The position numbers and the translations under genes were made by a program. A DNA stretch of 42,673 bases, taken from assembly GCF_009760925.1 (NCBI RefSeq), contig NZ_VRLV01000024.1, positions 95,440 to 138,112 on the forward strand, given 5' to 3'. This document shows positions 14,515 through 22,093 of this stretch, in pieces. The first letter of the stretch is position 1. Each line of letters begins with the position of its first letter. A model generated the notes under the pieces. That model ran no database searches. It was not told where the DNA came from and worked only from the letters and a program-made list of their open reading frames with translations. Source of the stretch: Nonomuraea typhae. Its GTDB lineage: Bacteria; Actinomycetota; Actinomycetes; Streptosporangiales; Streptosporangiaceae.

Positions 14515-15228
14515 GTGGGGGTTGGCAGGCGCGGGCTGTTGCTCGCGGGGCTGGCGGTCGTGGCGGCGGCCTGTGGGGGAGGTGGTGACCGGCCGGTTTC
14601 CCCCGTGCCGGGCCGTACCTCCCCAAGAGCCGTGAAAGGATCAGACGTGCTCGACGACGAACTGCTCACCGCCGCCGCAGCCGGCGACGCCGCCGCCGTC
14701 CGTGAGGCGGTCACCGAGGGGGCCGACCTGGAGGCCCGCGACGGCCGGCAGCGTACTCCCCTGCTGCTGGCCGCGGCCGAGGACCACGTGGAGGTGGCGC
14801 AGATCCTGGTGGCGGCCGGCGCCGACCCTGACGCCCTGGACGCCCAGCACGACACCCCGTGGCTGGTGACCGGCGTGACCGGAAGCGTGGCGATGTTGCG
14901 GGTGCTCCTTCCGGCGAAGCCGGACCTGACGATCCGCAACCGGTACGGCGGCGTCTCGCTGATCCCGGCGTGCGAGCGGGGCCACGTCGACTACGTGCGC
15001 GAGGTGCTGAAGACCGGCATCGACGTCAACCACGTCAACGACCTGGGCTGGACCGGCCTGCTGGAGGCCGTGATCCTGGGCGACGGCTCGGCGAAGTACC
15101 AGGAGATCGTCCGCCTGCTGCTAGCCGCCGGCGCCGACCGGGACCTGGCCGACCGCGAGGGCGTGACCGCGCTGCAGCACGCGGTCAAGCAGGGCCAGCG
15201 AGAGATCGCCGCCCTCCTGCGCGGCTAG
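14515..15228 (+). CDS. Ankyrin-repeat lipoprotein
   Basis: 237 residues. N-terminus with a twin arginine (GRRGLLLAGLAVVAAAC) and lipobox Cys20, so probably a Tat- or Sec-exported lipoprotein. From about residue 48 there are five ankyrin repeats (for example LLTAAAAGDAAAVREAVTEG, then RQRTPLLLAAAEDHVEVAQI). A protein-protein interaction role outside the membrane is inferred. GTG start at 14515 with GAGG at 14503-14506. Stop shared with the convergent asparaginase gene in CTAG. Confidence 0.83.
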   Translation: MGVGRRGLLLAGLAVVAAACGGGGDRPVSPVPGRTSPRAVKGSDVLDDELLTAAAAGDAAAVREAVTEGADLEARDGRQRTPLLLAAAEDHVEVAQILVAAGADPDALDAQHDTPWLVTGVTGSVAMLRVLLPAKPDLTIRNRYGGVSLIPACERGHVDYVREVLKTGIDVNHVNDLGWTGLLEAVILGDGSAKYQEIVRLLLAAGADRDLADREGVTALQHAVKQGQREIAALLRG

Positions 15229-16133
15229 CGCAGCCGGATCTCGCCCACGGGGCGGCCGCCGCCGGACAAGACGCCCTTGGCCAACGGCTCCAGATCCGGG
15301 CTGGTCAGGCCGAGGTTGCGCAGGGCGGCGACGGTGACGGGGGTGCGGGCGCGGGCGGAGCCGTCCTCGATCTTGACGGTCCCCGCGCGGCCGTCCTCGA
15401 AGACGAACGCGTCGAACGCCTCGGCCCCGGACTTGAGCATCAGGCCGGGCAGCGCCCGCATGAGCCGTGCCTCGGGCCGGTCGGTGCCGGAGGTCCACTC
15501 GGGGTGGGCGCGCATGGCGTCGAAGATGTGGCGCTCATGGCTGCCGGGGGCGGCGAGGGGCAGGGCGCGGAACGCCTTGGTGACGCCGAGCATGGAGACG
15601 AAGAACAGCGGGGCGCCGCAGCCGTCCACGCCGGAGGCGGCCACCCGTTCGCCGGTCAGCTCCTCGACGGTGGCGCGGATGGCACGCTGCAGCGGATGCA
15701 CCGGCTCCAGGTAGGTGTCCAGGGGCCAGTCGTTGAGCACGCACGTGGCGAGCATGGCCGCGTGCTTGCCGGAGCAGTTCATGGTGACGCGCGACTTCTC
15801 GCCGACCGTGCGGTCCTCCGGGTAGTCCTCGGGGCAGCGCAGGGCCGACTCGTCCAGTCCGGCACCGGCCAGGATCTTGCGCACCCCGTCCACGTGGTAC
15901 GGCTCGCCCGCGTGCGAGGCGCAGGCCAGCGCGAGCAGTTCGCCCTCCAGCCGGAGTCCCTGGCGCAGCATGCCCAGCGCCTGCAGCGGCTTCATCGACG
16001 AGCGCGGCGAGGCGGGCACGTGCACGGCCCCGTGCACGTCCACCGGAGTCCCGGCGGCGTCCAGGGTCAGAACCCGGGCCAGGTGCGTGGACTCCACAAA
16101 CCCAGACCGGACAACTTCCACCACAAGCGACAT
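15225..16133 (-). CDS. L-asparaginase II (AnsA/Rhizobium-type, DUF-derived family)
   Basis: 302 residues from the ATG at 16133, preceded by an AAGGGGG run. Family features: VVRSGFVESTHLA near the N-terminus, SPRSSMKPLQALGML (conserved SxxK-containing block), CASHAGEPYHVDGVRKIL, MNCSGKHAAMLATC and DGCGAPLFFVSM. This family is unrelated to E. coli AnsB and is related to the thermolabile Rhizobium etli asparaginase. Cytoplasmic asparagine catabolism. Divergent from dtd. Confidence 0.88.
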   Translation of the reverse strand: MSLVVEVVRSGFVESTHLARVLTLDAAGTPVDVHGAVHVPASPRSSMKPLQALGMLRQGLRLEGELLALACASHAGEPYHVDGVRKILAGAGLDESALRCPEDYPEDRTVGEKSRVTMNCSGKHAAMLATCVLNDWPLDTYLEPVHPLQRAIRATVEELTGERVAASGVDGCGAPLFFVSMLGVTKAFRALPLAAPGSHERHIFDAMRAHPEWTSGTDRPEARLMRALPGLMLKSGAEAFDAFVFEDGRAGTVKIEDGSARARTPVTVAALRNLGLTSPDLEPLAKGVLSGGGRPVGEIRLR

Positions 16134-16182
16134 TCCCGCCCCCTTTCCCCAGGAGTCTACGGATCGGCGAGAATGACTTCTC

Positions 16183-16608
16183 ATGCGGGCGGTAGTGCAA
16201 CGAGTCAGCACGGCCTCGGTGGTCGTGGACGGTCAGACGATCGGCGCGATCGACGAGCCCGGGCTCATGGTCCTGGTCGGCGTCACCCACACGGACACGG
16301 CGGCCGAGGCCAGAAAGCTGGCCGCCAAACTGTGGGGGCTGCGCGTCCTGGACGGGGAGAAGTCCTGCTCGGACATCGGCGCCCCGCTCCTGGTGATCAG
16401 CCAGTTCACGCTCTACGGCGACACCAGGAAGGGCCGCCGCCCCACCTGGCAGGCCGCCGCCCCCGGACCCGTCGCCGAGCCCCTGGTGGACGCCGTGGTC
16501 GCCGAACTGCGCGCCCTCGGCGCCCGCGTCGAGACCGGGAGCTTCGGGGCCGACATGAAGGTGTCGCTGGTCAACGACGGACCCATCACGCTGGTCATCG
16601 ACGTCTAG
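16183..16608 (+). CDS. dtd: D-aminoacyl-tRNA deacylase
   Basis: 141 residues, standard Dtd length. Starts MRAVVQRVSTASVVVDGQTI. The catalytic SQFTLYGDTRKGRRP block is intact (residues about 72-86), as is the C-terminal NDGPITLVID corresponding to the NxGPxT cross-subunit Gly-cis-Pro motif. Removes D-amino acids (and Gly) mischarged on tRNAs. Divergent from the asparaginase gene, 49 bp between starts. Confidence 0.96.
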   Translation: MRAVVQRVSTASVVVDGQTIGAIDEPGLMVLVGVTHTDTAAEARKLAAKLWGLRVLDGEKSCSDIGAPLLVISQFTLYGDTRKGRRPTWQAAAPGPVAEPLVDAVVAELRALGARVETGSFGADMKVSLVNDGPITLVIDV

Positions 16609-16720
16609 CCCCGACGTCGGCCGTATCGGCGGGGACCACGTCCGACGTGAGAAGCGACCCCCACGATCGGCGCAAACCCACGTCGGCGGGTGGCGTGAGG
16701 GTGGCTCCGCCGTACGAGAG

Positions 16721-16840
16721 TCAGCGGATACGGCGCCGCAGGGCCAGATCGAGACAGAAGCCACCGGATACGGCGCCGCAGGGCCAGGTCGAGACAGAAG
16801 TCAGCGGATGCGGCGGCGCAGGGCCGGGTCGATCGAGACG
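16721..16840. repeat. Three tandem 40-bp copies of the ygfZ 3' end
   Basis: Units begin at 16721, 16761 and 16801 with (TCAG/CCAC)CGGAT(A/G)CGGCG(C/G)CGCAGGGCC. The third unit is the real end of ygfZ (stop at 16801). The other two lie downstream of the stop and would each still read ...LALRRRIR then stop or near-stop on the minus strand. 40 bp is not a multiple of 3, so copies fall in different frames. Confidence 0.85.
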
Positions 16841-17736
16841 TTGCGGCCCGCGTCCGGCGGGACGATGACCTCCTGCGTGGCCGCCACGCCGCCCGCCAGC
16901 AGCGGCGCGTCCACCGGCACCGCGCGCTTCACCAGCGCCAGCGCGATCGGCCCCAGCTCGTGGTGGCGTGCGGCCGAGCCGACGAAGCCCACCTCCTGCC
17001 CGTCGAGCACCACCGGCGCCCCGTGCGGCGGCAGCGTGTCCACGCTCCCGTCCAGGTGCAGGAAGACCAGCCGCCGCGGCGGATGTCCCAGGTTGTGCAC
17101 GCGGGCGACCGTCTCCTGGCCTCGGTAGCAGCCCTTGGTCAGGTGTACGGCGGCGCCGATCCAGCCCACTTCGTGGGGGATGGTCTTGTGGTCGGTGTCG
17201 AGGCCGAGGCGGGGCCGGTAGTCCTCGATCCGCAGCGCCTCGTACGCCCACAGCCCGGCCATCCTGCCCAGGTCCGCGGTCAGTTCGGCGCGCGGGATGT
17301 AGCGGTCGCCGTCGGCCGTGGAGATCAGCGCCAGCTCGTCGGCGCGGGAGACCTCGACGCGCAGCATGAAGCGCATCTTGTCGAGGTAGTCGATGAGCGC
17401 CTGCGCGGCGCCGGGTTCGACGTGCGCCAGCACGGCCTCGCCGTCGTCCACGAGCGTGAGGTGGTGCTCGACGCGGCCCTGCAGGTCGAGGATGAGGGTC
17501 TGGGTCCACTCGCCGGGCTGCAGGGTGTCGAGCTTGTTCGAGCTCAGGTCGTTGAGCCATTTCAGCCGGTCTGTCCCGGAGATGCGGACGATCTCGCGAT
17601 TGCTGCGGTCGACGACCGCCTCACCCTTGACGAGCGCGCGCTGCTCGGCGAACAGATCGCCGTAGTGCGCCGCCACGTCGGCGTCGGGGGCTTCGGCCGC
17701 GACCGCGCCGGGGAGATCGAGCAGAGGGCTACGCAT
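16801..17736 (-). CDS. ygfZ: YgfZ/GcvT-domain folate-binding protein
   Basis: 311 residues from the ATG at 17736 with GGAGGG just upstream. The family motif KGCYRGQE is at residues 201-208 with the conserved Cys203. The N-terminal GcvT-like domain contains LKWLNDLSSN. YgfZ proteins bind tetrahydrofolate and help assemble or repair Fe-S clusters, for example in MiaB-type enzymes. Neighbours nur, nitrobindin and DsrE genes form a conserved actinobacterial group. The end of this gene has been tandemly duplicated downstream. Confidence 0.92.
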   Translation of the reverse strand: MRSPLLDLPGAVAAEAPDADVAAHYGDLFAEQRALVKGEAVVDRSNREIVRISGTDRLKWLNDLSSNKLDTLQPGEWTQTLILDLQGRVEHHLTLVDDGEAVLAHVEPGAAQALIDYLDKMRFMLRVEVSRADELALISTADGDRYIPRAELTADLGRMAGLWAYEALRIEDYRPRLGLDTDHKTIPHEVGWIGAAVHLTKGCYRGQETVARVHNLGHPPRRLVFLHLDGSVDTLPPHGAPVVLDGQEVGFVGSAARHHELGPIALALVKRAVPVDAPLLAGGVAATQEVIVPPDAGRNVSIDPALRRRIR

Positions 17737-17759
17737 ACCCTCCAGGGTATCCGCCCGCC

Positions 17760-18173
17760 TCAGCGGCAGGTGCGGCACAGTCCGAACACCGTGAGGTGAT
17801 GGACGTCGGCCACGAACCCCAGCTGGTCGTCCAGCCCCTTGACCAGCCCTTCGGCCATCTCCGGCCCCACCTCGCTCACCTCGCCGCACCCCCGGCAGAC
17901 CAGGTGCACGTGATCGGCCTCGGCCGCCAGGTGGTAGGTCGGCGCCCCGTGCCCGAGATGCGTGTGGGTCACCATGCCCAGCTCTTCGAGGAGTTCGAGC
18001 GTGCGGTACACGGTGGAGATGTTCACCCCGCGTGCGGTCTGGCGGACCTTGACGCAGATCTCCTCCGGAGTGGCGTGCTCCAGCTCCTTGACCGCTTCCA
18101 GGACGAGCTGGCGCTGCGGGGTCACCCGGTAGCCCTTGGCGCGGAGTTCTTCGTGCCACTGCGTCTCCGTCAT
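17760..18173 (-). CDS. nur: Fur-family regulator, probable nickel sensor Nur
   Basis: 137 residues. Winged helix: GYRVTPQRQLVLEAVKELEH and GVNISTVYRTLELLEELG, followed by HTHLGHGAPTYHL. As I recall S. coelicolor Nur, its nickel site is His70, His72 and His126; all three positions are His here. Of the M-site (His33, 86, 88, 90), position 86 is Ala. CxxC pairs at C93/C96 and C133/C136 may bind structural zinc. Nur represses Fe-SOD and nickel uptake genes when nickel is present. Position beside ygfZ and the nitrobindin gene supports the assignment. Confidence 0.82.
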   Translation of the reverse strand: MTETQWHEELRAKGYRVTPQRQLVLEAVKELEHATPEEICVKVRQTARGVNISTVYRTLELLEELGMVTHTHLGHGAPTYHLAAEADHVHLVCRGCGEVSEVGPEMAEGLVKGLDDQLGFVADVHHLTVFGLCRTCR

Positions 18174-18481
18174 GCCCTGAGAATAATCGCTTGCCCGGGT
18201 TCGGGGGCCTCACATAACGTCGTCAGCACGCGGAAAGGAGGTGGTCCAAACAATGGTGATTCATAGTTGGGCTAGCGAGGTGGTTGTCCGCTGACGATGC
18301 GGACTCCATGTCTCGCGCCGTTCGGCGAAAACGAGGCAACCACCGGGGCCCCGAGGCCGCTGGAGGGCGGGAGGTCCATCCCGACCCATGGCCCATCCAG
18401 CCCGTCTGCTCGAGCAGGCGGAGTCCGCCCGGGGCCCTTTGCCTTTCCTCAGTGCTTCCTCATCGCTTCTTCAGCGCTTCT
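18174..18481. other. 308-bp interval between nur and DUF2470: probable promoter and small-ORF transcript
   Basis: Plus strand: -35 TTGCCC at 18191-18196, 18-bp spacer, -10 TAACGT at 18215-18220, then a very strong ribosome site and a 14-codon ORF. Downstream to about 18440 the DNA is GC-rich with overlapping open frames and hairpin potential (CTGCTCGAGCAG at 18403-18414 is a perfect palindrome). It ends in the 11-bp repeats of the DUF2470 tail. No recognisable larger protein. Confidence 0.45.
18253..18294 (+). CDS. Candidate 13-residue peptide with strong Shine-Dalgarno
   Basis: ATG at 18253, 13 codons (MVIHSWASEVVVR) and TGA. AAAGGAGGTGGTCC at 18234-18247 is an almost perfect anti-16S match, about 10 bp before the ATG. 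A sigma-70-like promoter precedes it (18191-18220). No regulated gene follows on this strand, so it may be a stand-alone small transcript or a leader for another RNA. Function unknown. Confidence 0.4.
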   Translation: MVIHSWASEVVVR

Positions 18482-18491
18482 TCAGTGCTCC
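18448..18491. repeat. Four tandem 11-bp repeats at the DUF2470 3' end
   Basis: Units 18448-18458, 18459-18469, 18470-18480 and 18481-18491 follow (C/T)TCA(G/T)(T/C)GCT(T/C)C. The last unit contains the DUF2470 stop codon and final codons; the other three lie downstream of the stop. Confidence 0.8.
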
Positions 18492-18778
18492 TCGCGCCAG
18501 GCGATGCCCAGTTTGTCGCACGACTGGCGATACAGCGTCACCACCGCCTTGCGCACCTGCGGACGCTCGGTCAGCGTCTCGCCCCACGGCACGCTGACCT
18601 CTTCGCCGCCGTCGATGGTGAACACGATCGCCTCCGCGGTGACGTCGCTCGTGACCGCCTGAGTGGCCTCGGGCCGCCCGCCCATCCCCCGCACGATGAT
18701 CAGTGAGTCGTCGGCGTGGTCGTCGTTCATGTGCCGCTTGATGGCTTCGACGGCATCAGCGGAAAAAGGGGTGCTCAT
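18482..18778 (-). CDS. DUF2470 domain protein (heme-utilisation HugZ-tail-like)
   Basis: 98 residues, a free-standing DUF2470 domain: FSADAVEAIKRHMNDDHADD, with the conserved H-MNDDHADD block, and VTAEAIVFTIDGGEEVSVPW. In larger proteins this domain is the C-terminal part of HugZ-type heme-binding or pyridoxamine-oxidase-fold proteins. A heme or flavin role is a guess, but the adjacent nitrobindin-like gene is also heme-related. Six bp separate it from the nitrobindin-like gene upstream, so they form an operon. Confidence 0.87.
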   Translation of the reverse strand: MSTPFSADAVEAIKRHMNDDHADDSLIIVRGMGGRPEATQAVTSDVTAEAIVFTIDGGEEVSVPWGETLTERPQVRKAVVTLYRQSCDKLGIAWREEH

Positions 18779-18784
18779 ATCCGC

Positions 18785-19285
18785 TCAAGCTACCTTCTTC
18801 AGCTCCGCGGACATATGGGAAGTCAGCGGATGCCCCGTGGCCGCCATGTCGTAGGCCCACATGAGGTTGCCGTTGACCAGGCCGTAGAGCCGATGCCCCG
18901 CGGTGTACTCCTTGGCCGACTCCGTCCTGGCCACCATGTCGGTCCGCAGCTCGATCTTGTGGAAGACCACCTCGCCGACGTAGATCTCCACGATCCCCGT
19001 CGGATGCGCCAGCACCACCTCGAGCTGCCGCTCCGGCCGCGCCCGCCAGTAGCCGGACTCGGTCGCCAGCGGCCGCACCCGGTTGCCCTCCTCGTCCAGC
19101 AGCCAGGTCCGGCTCACGTACTCGAGGAACGGCTTGCCGTTGTGGCCGAACTCGACCTCCTGGCCGAAGTTGAAGCTCTCGATCGAGGGATATCCGCCCA
19201 CCCCGGCACCTTCCCACCTGCCCAGGAGGAAGGAGATGTGCTCAAGATCAGGGTGCACCTCAGGTGTCTCCATGCCGCCCAACAT
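18785..19285 (-). CDS. Nitrobindin-like FABP-fold protein (DUF1794, Rv0813c-like)
   Basis: 166 residues from the ATG at 19285 (GGAG four bases upstream; an in-frame ATG at 19273 is the alternative). Signature: ISFLLGRWEGAGVGGYPSIE, then FNFGQEVEFGHNGKPFLEY; GYWR; VEIYVGEV; and a C-terminal TGHPLTSHMSAELKKV. Nitrobindins are ten-stranded barrels binding ferric heme through a C-terminal-domain His and handle NO or peroxynitrite. M. tuberculosis Rv0813c belongs here. Divergent from the DsrE gene, 56 bp between starts. Confidence 0.88.
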   Translation of the reverse strand: MLGGMETPEVHPDLEHISFLLGRWEGAGVGGYPSIESFNFGQEVEFGHNGKPFLEYVSRTWLLDEEGNRVRPLATESGYWRARPERQLEVVLAHPTGIVEIYVGEVVFHKIELRTDMVARTESAKEYTAGHRLYGLVNGNLMWAYDMAATGHPLTSHMSAELKKVA

Positions 19286-19341
19286 TACTCTCCGCCGCCT
19301 TGCCGCCTGATCCCCTGCGGGGGAGGCGTAGGCTGACCCGC

Positions 19342-19704
19342 ATGGCACGATCACTGGTCATCAAGGTGACCGCAGGGGCCGACGCCCCGGAGCGGTGCAA
19401 CCAGGCGTTCACCGTCGCCGCCGCCGCCCTGGCCAGCGGTGTACCCGTCTCGCTGTGGCTGACCGGCGAAGCCTCCTGGTTCGCGCTCCCCGGCCGGGCC
19501 AAGGAGTTCAACCTCCCCCACGCCGCCCCGCTGACCGACCTCCTGGAGGCCGTCCTGGCCGGGGGCCGGGTCACGGTCTGCACCCAGTGCGCCGCCAGAC
19601 GCGACATCACGGTCGACGACCTGATCGACGGCGTCCGCATCGCCGGGGCCCCGGCCTTCGTCGAAGAAGCCGTCACCGAGGGCGCCCAGGCCCTGGTCTA
19701 CTGA
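19342..19704 (+). CDS. DsrE/DsrF-family protein (sulfur-relay-like)
   Basis: 120 residues. MARSLVIKVTAGADAPERCN, AFTVAAAALASGVPVSLWLT and VTVCTQCAARRDITVDDLID match the DsrE-like fold with a CxxC-type cysteine pair in a position used for persulfide relay. Exact role unknown. Its 3' end overlaps the convergent oxidoreductase gene by 7 bp. Confidence 0.82.
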   Translation: MARSLVIKVTAGADAPERCNQAFTVAAAALASGVPVSLWLTGEASWFALPGRAKEFNLPHAAPLTDLLEAVLAGGRVTVCTQCAARRDITVDDLIDGVRIAGAPAFVEEAVTEGAQALVY

Positions 19705-20627
19705 CCAAAAACGATCTTTCCCCGGGCGTGACCGGTCTCGCTCAACCGGTGCGCCGCGGCCGCGTTGTCGAGCGTGAAGACGGCCGCGACCGGCACGGTG
19801 AAGCGGCCCTGCTGGGCGAGGGCGGCGGCCGCGGCGAGTCCTTCGACCGCCGGCGGGTCCGCTCCGGGGCCCGCCGAGCTTGACAGGTGGACTCCGTACT
19901 CCGCGGCGTTCAGGTCGGCGATGCTCACCACCCGGGCCGGGTCCGCGGTGAGCTTCACCAGATCGGGTAGCGAGCCGGATCCGGCGCAGTCGAGGACGAC
20001 GTCGACGCCGTCCGGAGCCAGGGCACCGACCCGCTCGCCCAATCCCGGGCCGTAGGTGGTCGGTGTCGCCCCCAGCCCCTCGATGAACGCGTGGTTGCGC
20101 ACGCCGGCCGTACCGATGACACGCGCGCCGCGGGCCGCCGCGAGCTGGATGGCGACCGTGCCGACCCCACCAGCCGCGCCCTCGATCAGCAGGGTCGTAC
20201 CGGCGCCGACCTTCAGAAGGTCGAGGGTGCGCGTGGCGGTCTCGACGTTCCCGGCCGCACCGCCGGCCTGCTCCCAGCTCAGCGCCTCCGGCTTCGGCGC
20301 CCAGGCTGCCAGGACGGCGTACTCGGCGTTCGCGCCGCCGAGCGCCGCGAGATCGACGCTGCCGAAGACCGCGTCACCCGGACGGACGCCGGTGACGCCG
20401 GGGCCGACCTCGTCGACCACGCCTGCCGCATCCATGCCGAGCACGTGGGGCAGGCGCAGCGGCATCGTGTCCCGGAACCGGCCCGAGCGCAGGTAGCAGT
20501 CGGCGGGCGTGAGGCCGGAGGCCCGTACGGCCACGCGGATGTGACCCGGTCCCGCGTGCGGTTCGGGCAGGTCGGCAACCTCAAGCACGCCGGCGGGGCC
20601 GTACTCGGCGAATGTCAGTGCTCTCAT
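19698..20627 (-). CDS. NADP-dependent quinone oxidoreductase-like MDR protein
   Basis: 309 residues, zinc-less medium-chain reductase: N-terminal GroES-like part (PGHIRVAVRASGLTPADCYL, HVLGMDAAGVVDEVGPGVTG) and a Rossmann part with GAAGGVGTVAIQLAAARGAR. Catalytic zinc ligands are missing, as in QOR/crotonyl-reductase relatives. Probably cytoplasmic NADPH-dependent reduction of quinones or enones. Divergent from a TetR gene, across a TTTAGCTAAA palindrome, so TetR control is likely. Confidence 0.88.
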   Translation of the reverse strand: MRALTFAEYGPAGVLEVADLPEPHAGPGHIRVAVRASGLTPADCYLRSGRFRDTMPLRLPHVLGMDAAGVVDEVGPGVTGVRPGDAVFGSVDLAALGGANAEYAVLAAWAPKPEALSWEQAGGAAGNVETATRTLDLLKVGAGTTLLIEGAAGGVGTVAIQLAAARGARVIGTAGVRNHAFIEGLGATPTTYGPGLGERVGALAPDGVDVVLDCAGSGSLPDLVKLTADPARVVSIADLNAAEYGVHLSSSAGPGADPPAVEGLAAAAALAQQGRFTVPVAAVFTLDNAAAAHRLSETGHARGKIVFGQ

Positions 20628-20658
20628 GGCCTCGGACGCTACCGGAACACCCCGTCCG

Positions 20659-20668
20659 TTTAGCTAAA
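20659..20668. promoter_or_regulatory. TetR operator candidate
   Basis: The perfect palindrome TTTAGCTAAA lies between the divergent oxidoreductase (start 20627) and TetR (start about 20678) genes, the expected place for a TetR operator. Confidence 0.5.
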
Positions 20669-20677
20669 GTGAGAGCG

Positions 20678-21304
20678 GTGACGAACCGATTGCCTCACTC
20701 CCTGCGCTCCGACGCCCGGGACAACCGTGAGCGCATCCTGGCGGCGGCCCGCACGGCATTCGCCGAGCAGGGGCTGGACGTGGCGATGCGCGAGATCGCG
20801 CGGCGGGCCGAGGTCGGCCCCGCGACCCTCTACCGGCACTTTCCGACCAAGGAGGCGCCGGTCACCGACGTCTTCACCGAGCAGATGACGGTCTGCGTCA
20901 CCATCGTCGAGGAAGGGCTGGCCGACCCGGACCCATGGCGCGGCTTCTGCCAGATGATCGAACGGATGTGCGCACAGCAGGCACGGGATCAGGGCTTCAC
21001 CGCGGCGTTCGTCTCCGCCTTCCCGCGCGCCACCGACTTCGCCGCCGGCCGGGAGCGGACATTGGGCAAGATCGCCGAACTCGCCCGCCGGGCCAAGGCG
21101 GAGGGCGGACTACGCCCGGACTTCGTCCTGGACGACCTGATCATGGTACTCATGGCCAACGGCGGCATCCGCACCACCTCACCGGCCGCCGCGGTGGCCG
21201 CCTCGAGGCGCTTCGCCGCGCTGCTGATCCAGGGCCTGCGCGCCGAACCGCCCGTCCTGCCCCTGCCTCCGGCGGTCCGGCTACCGCTGACGACCGTGAT
21301 CTAG
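20678..21304 (+). CDS. TetR-family transcriptional regulator
   Basis: 208 residues from the GTG at 20678; a GTG at 20669, in frame, is equally possible and would be leaderless. Helix-turn-helix at about residues 12-58: RERILAAARTAFAEQGLDVA, MREIARRAEVGPATLYRHFP. The ligand domain ends SRRFAALLIQGLRA. Likely represses itself and the divergent quinone oxidoreductase. Confidence 0.88.
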   Translation: MTNRLPHSLRSDARDNRERILAAARTAFAEQGLDVAMREIARRAEVGPATLYRHFPTKEAPVTDVFTEQMTVCVTIVEEGLADPDPWRGFCQMIERMCAQQARDQGFTAAFVSAFPRATDFAAGRERTLGKIAELARRAKAEGGLRPDFVLDDLIMVLMANGGIRTTSPAAAVAASRRFAALLIQGLRAEPPVLPLPPAVRLPLTTVI

Positions 21305-21319
21305 GAACCTTCTGGTTCG

Positions 21320-21373
21320 GGTGATGGATGACAGGTGGCTGGAGCCGGGCGGGGTTCGGCTGGTGGCATCACC
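21320..21373 (+). other. Long-range hairpin upstream of the kinase gene
   Basis: GGTGATG (21320-21326) pairs with CATCACC (21367-21373), and inside it AGCCG/CGGCT can form a second stem. It ends 15 bp before the ATG at 21389, in the 84-bp interval after the TetR gene. Could be a weak terminator or a leader structure; no known riboswitch recognised. Confidence 0.3.
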
Positions 21374-21388
21374 GTGAAAGAGGCGGCA

Positions 21389-22093
21389 ATGGACCAAGGC
21401 ACCCGTGGCGAGCTCATCACTCGGCTGGCCGAGGCGATCAGGTCCGTCACGACCCCGCACCCGCTGAGGGTCGCCGTCGACGGGCCGCCCGCCGCCGGCA
21501 AGACCACGCTGGCCGACGAACTCGCCGTCGTCCTGCGCGCGCAGGATCGCCACGTCATCCGCGCGAGCATCGACGACTTCCTCTTCCCTCGCGCTCGGCG
21601 CTACCGACGCGGCCAGTACTCGGCCGAAGGCTGCTACTTCGACGCCCATGACCGCGCCGCGCTGTGCCGGGTTCTGCTCGATCCGCTGGGTCCGGGTGGA
21701 GACCGGAGGTTCCAGCACTCGGTCTACGACCGAGACGCCGATGCCCCGTCGTCGCCGCCGTTCACCACAGCCGCCGCAGATGCCGTACTGCTCTTCGACG
21801 GCGTCTTCCTCCTGCGCCCGGAGCTCATCGGCCGGTGGGAGCTGCGCGTCTTCGTGTCCGTCCCCTTGGAGCGGACGGTCGATCGCGCCCGGGATCGGAG
21901 CATCGCGCTGGCCGGGGACACCACTGACCCCGCCGAAATCGAACGGTCCTGGCGCAACCGCTACATTCCCGCCCAACAGCTCTACTTCGCCACAGCCCGC
22001 CCGGCCGACCACGCCGACGTCATCGTGTACAACGATCAGCTCCAACGGCCGGCCTGGGAGGTCCGACGGCATCCATCGGTACGCGGGGGTTGA
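21389..22093 (+). CDS. Uridine kinase-like P-loop phosphotransferase
   Basis: 234 residues from the ATG at 21389 (AAAGAGG upstream). Walker A GPPAAGKTT in VAVDGPPAAGKTTLADELA; a DDF motif (SIDDFLFPRARRYRRGQYS); LFDGVFLLRPEL; and VPLERTVDRARDR, as in the Udk/PRK superfamily. Nucleoside or related sugar kinase; substrate uncertain. Confidence 0.85.
   Translation: MDQGTRGELITRLAEAIRSVTTPHPLRVAVDGPPAAGKTTLADELAVVLRAQDRHVIRASIDDFLFPRARRYRRGQYSAEGCYFDAHDRAALCRVLLDPLGPGGDRRFQHSVYDRDADAPSSPPFTTAAADAVLLFDGVFLLRPELIGRWELRVFVSVPLERTVDRARDRSIALAGDTTDPAEIERSWRNRYIPAQQLYFATARPADHADVIVYNDQLQRPAWEVRRHPSVRGG

Noticed and set aside
14278..14626. Minus-strand repeat proteins over the 51-bp repeats
   Set aside because: Frames run through the HbpS-like or ankyrin genes and owe their repeats to the DNA; no ribosome site.
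18284..18706. Overlapping frames after the 13-residue ORF (starts 18284 and 18297)
   Set aside because: Both read into the antisense of DUF2470 and neither has its own ribosome site or a recognisable domain.
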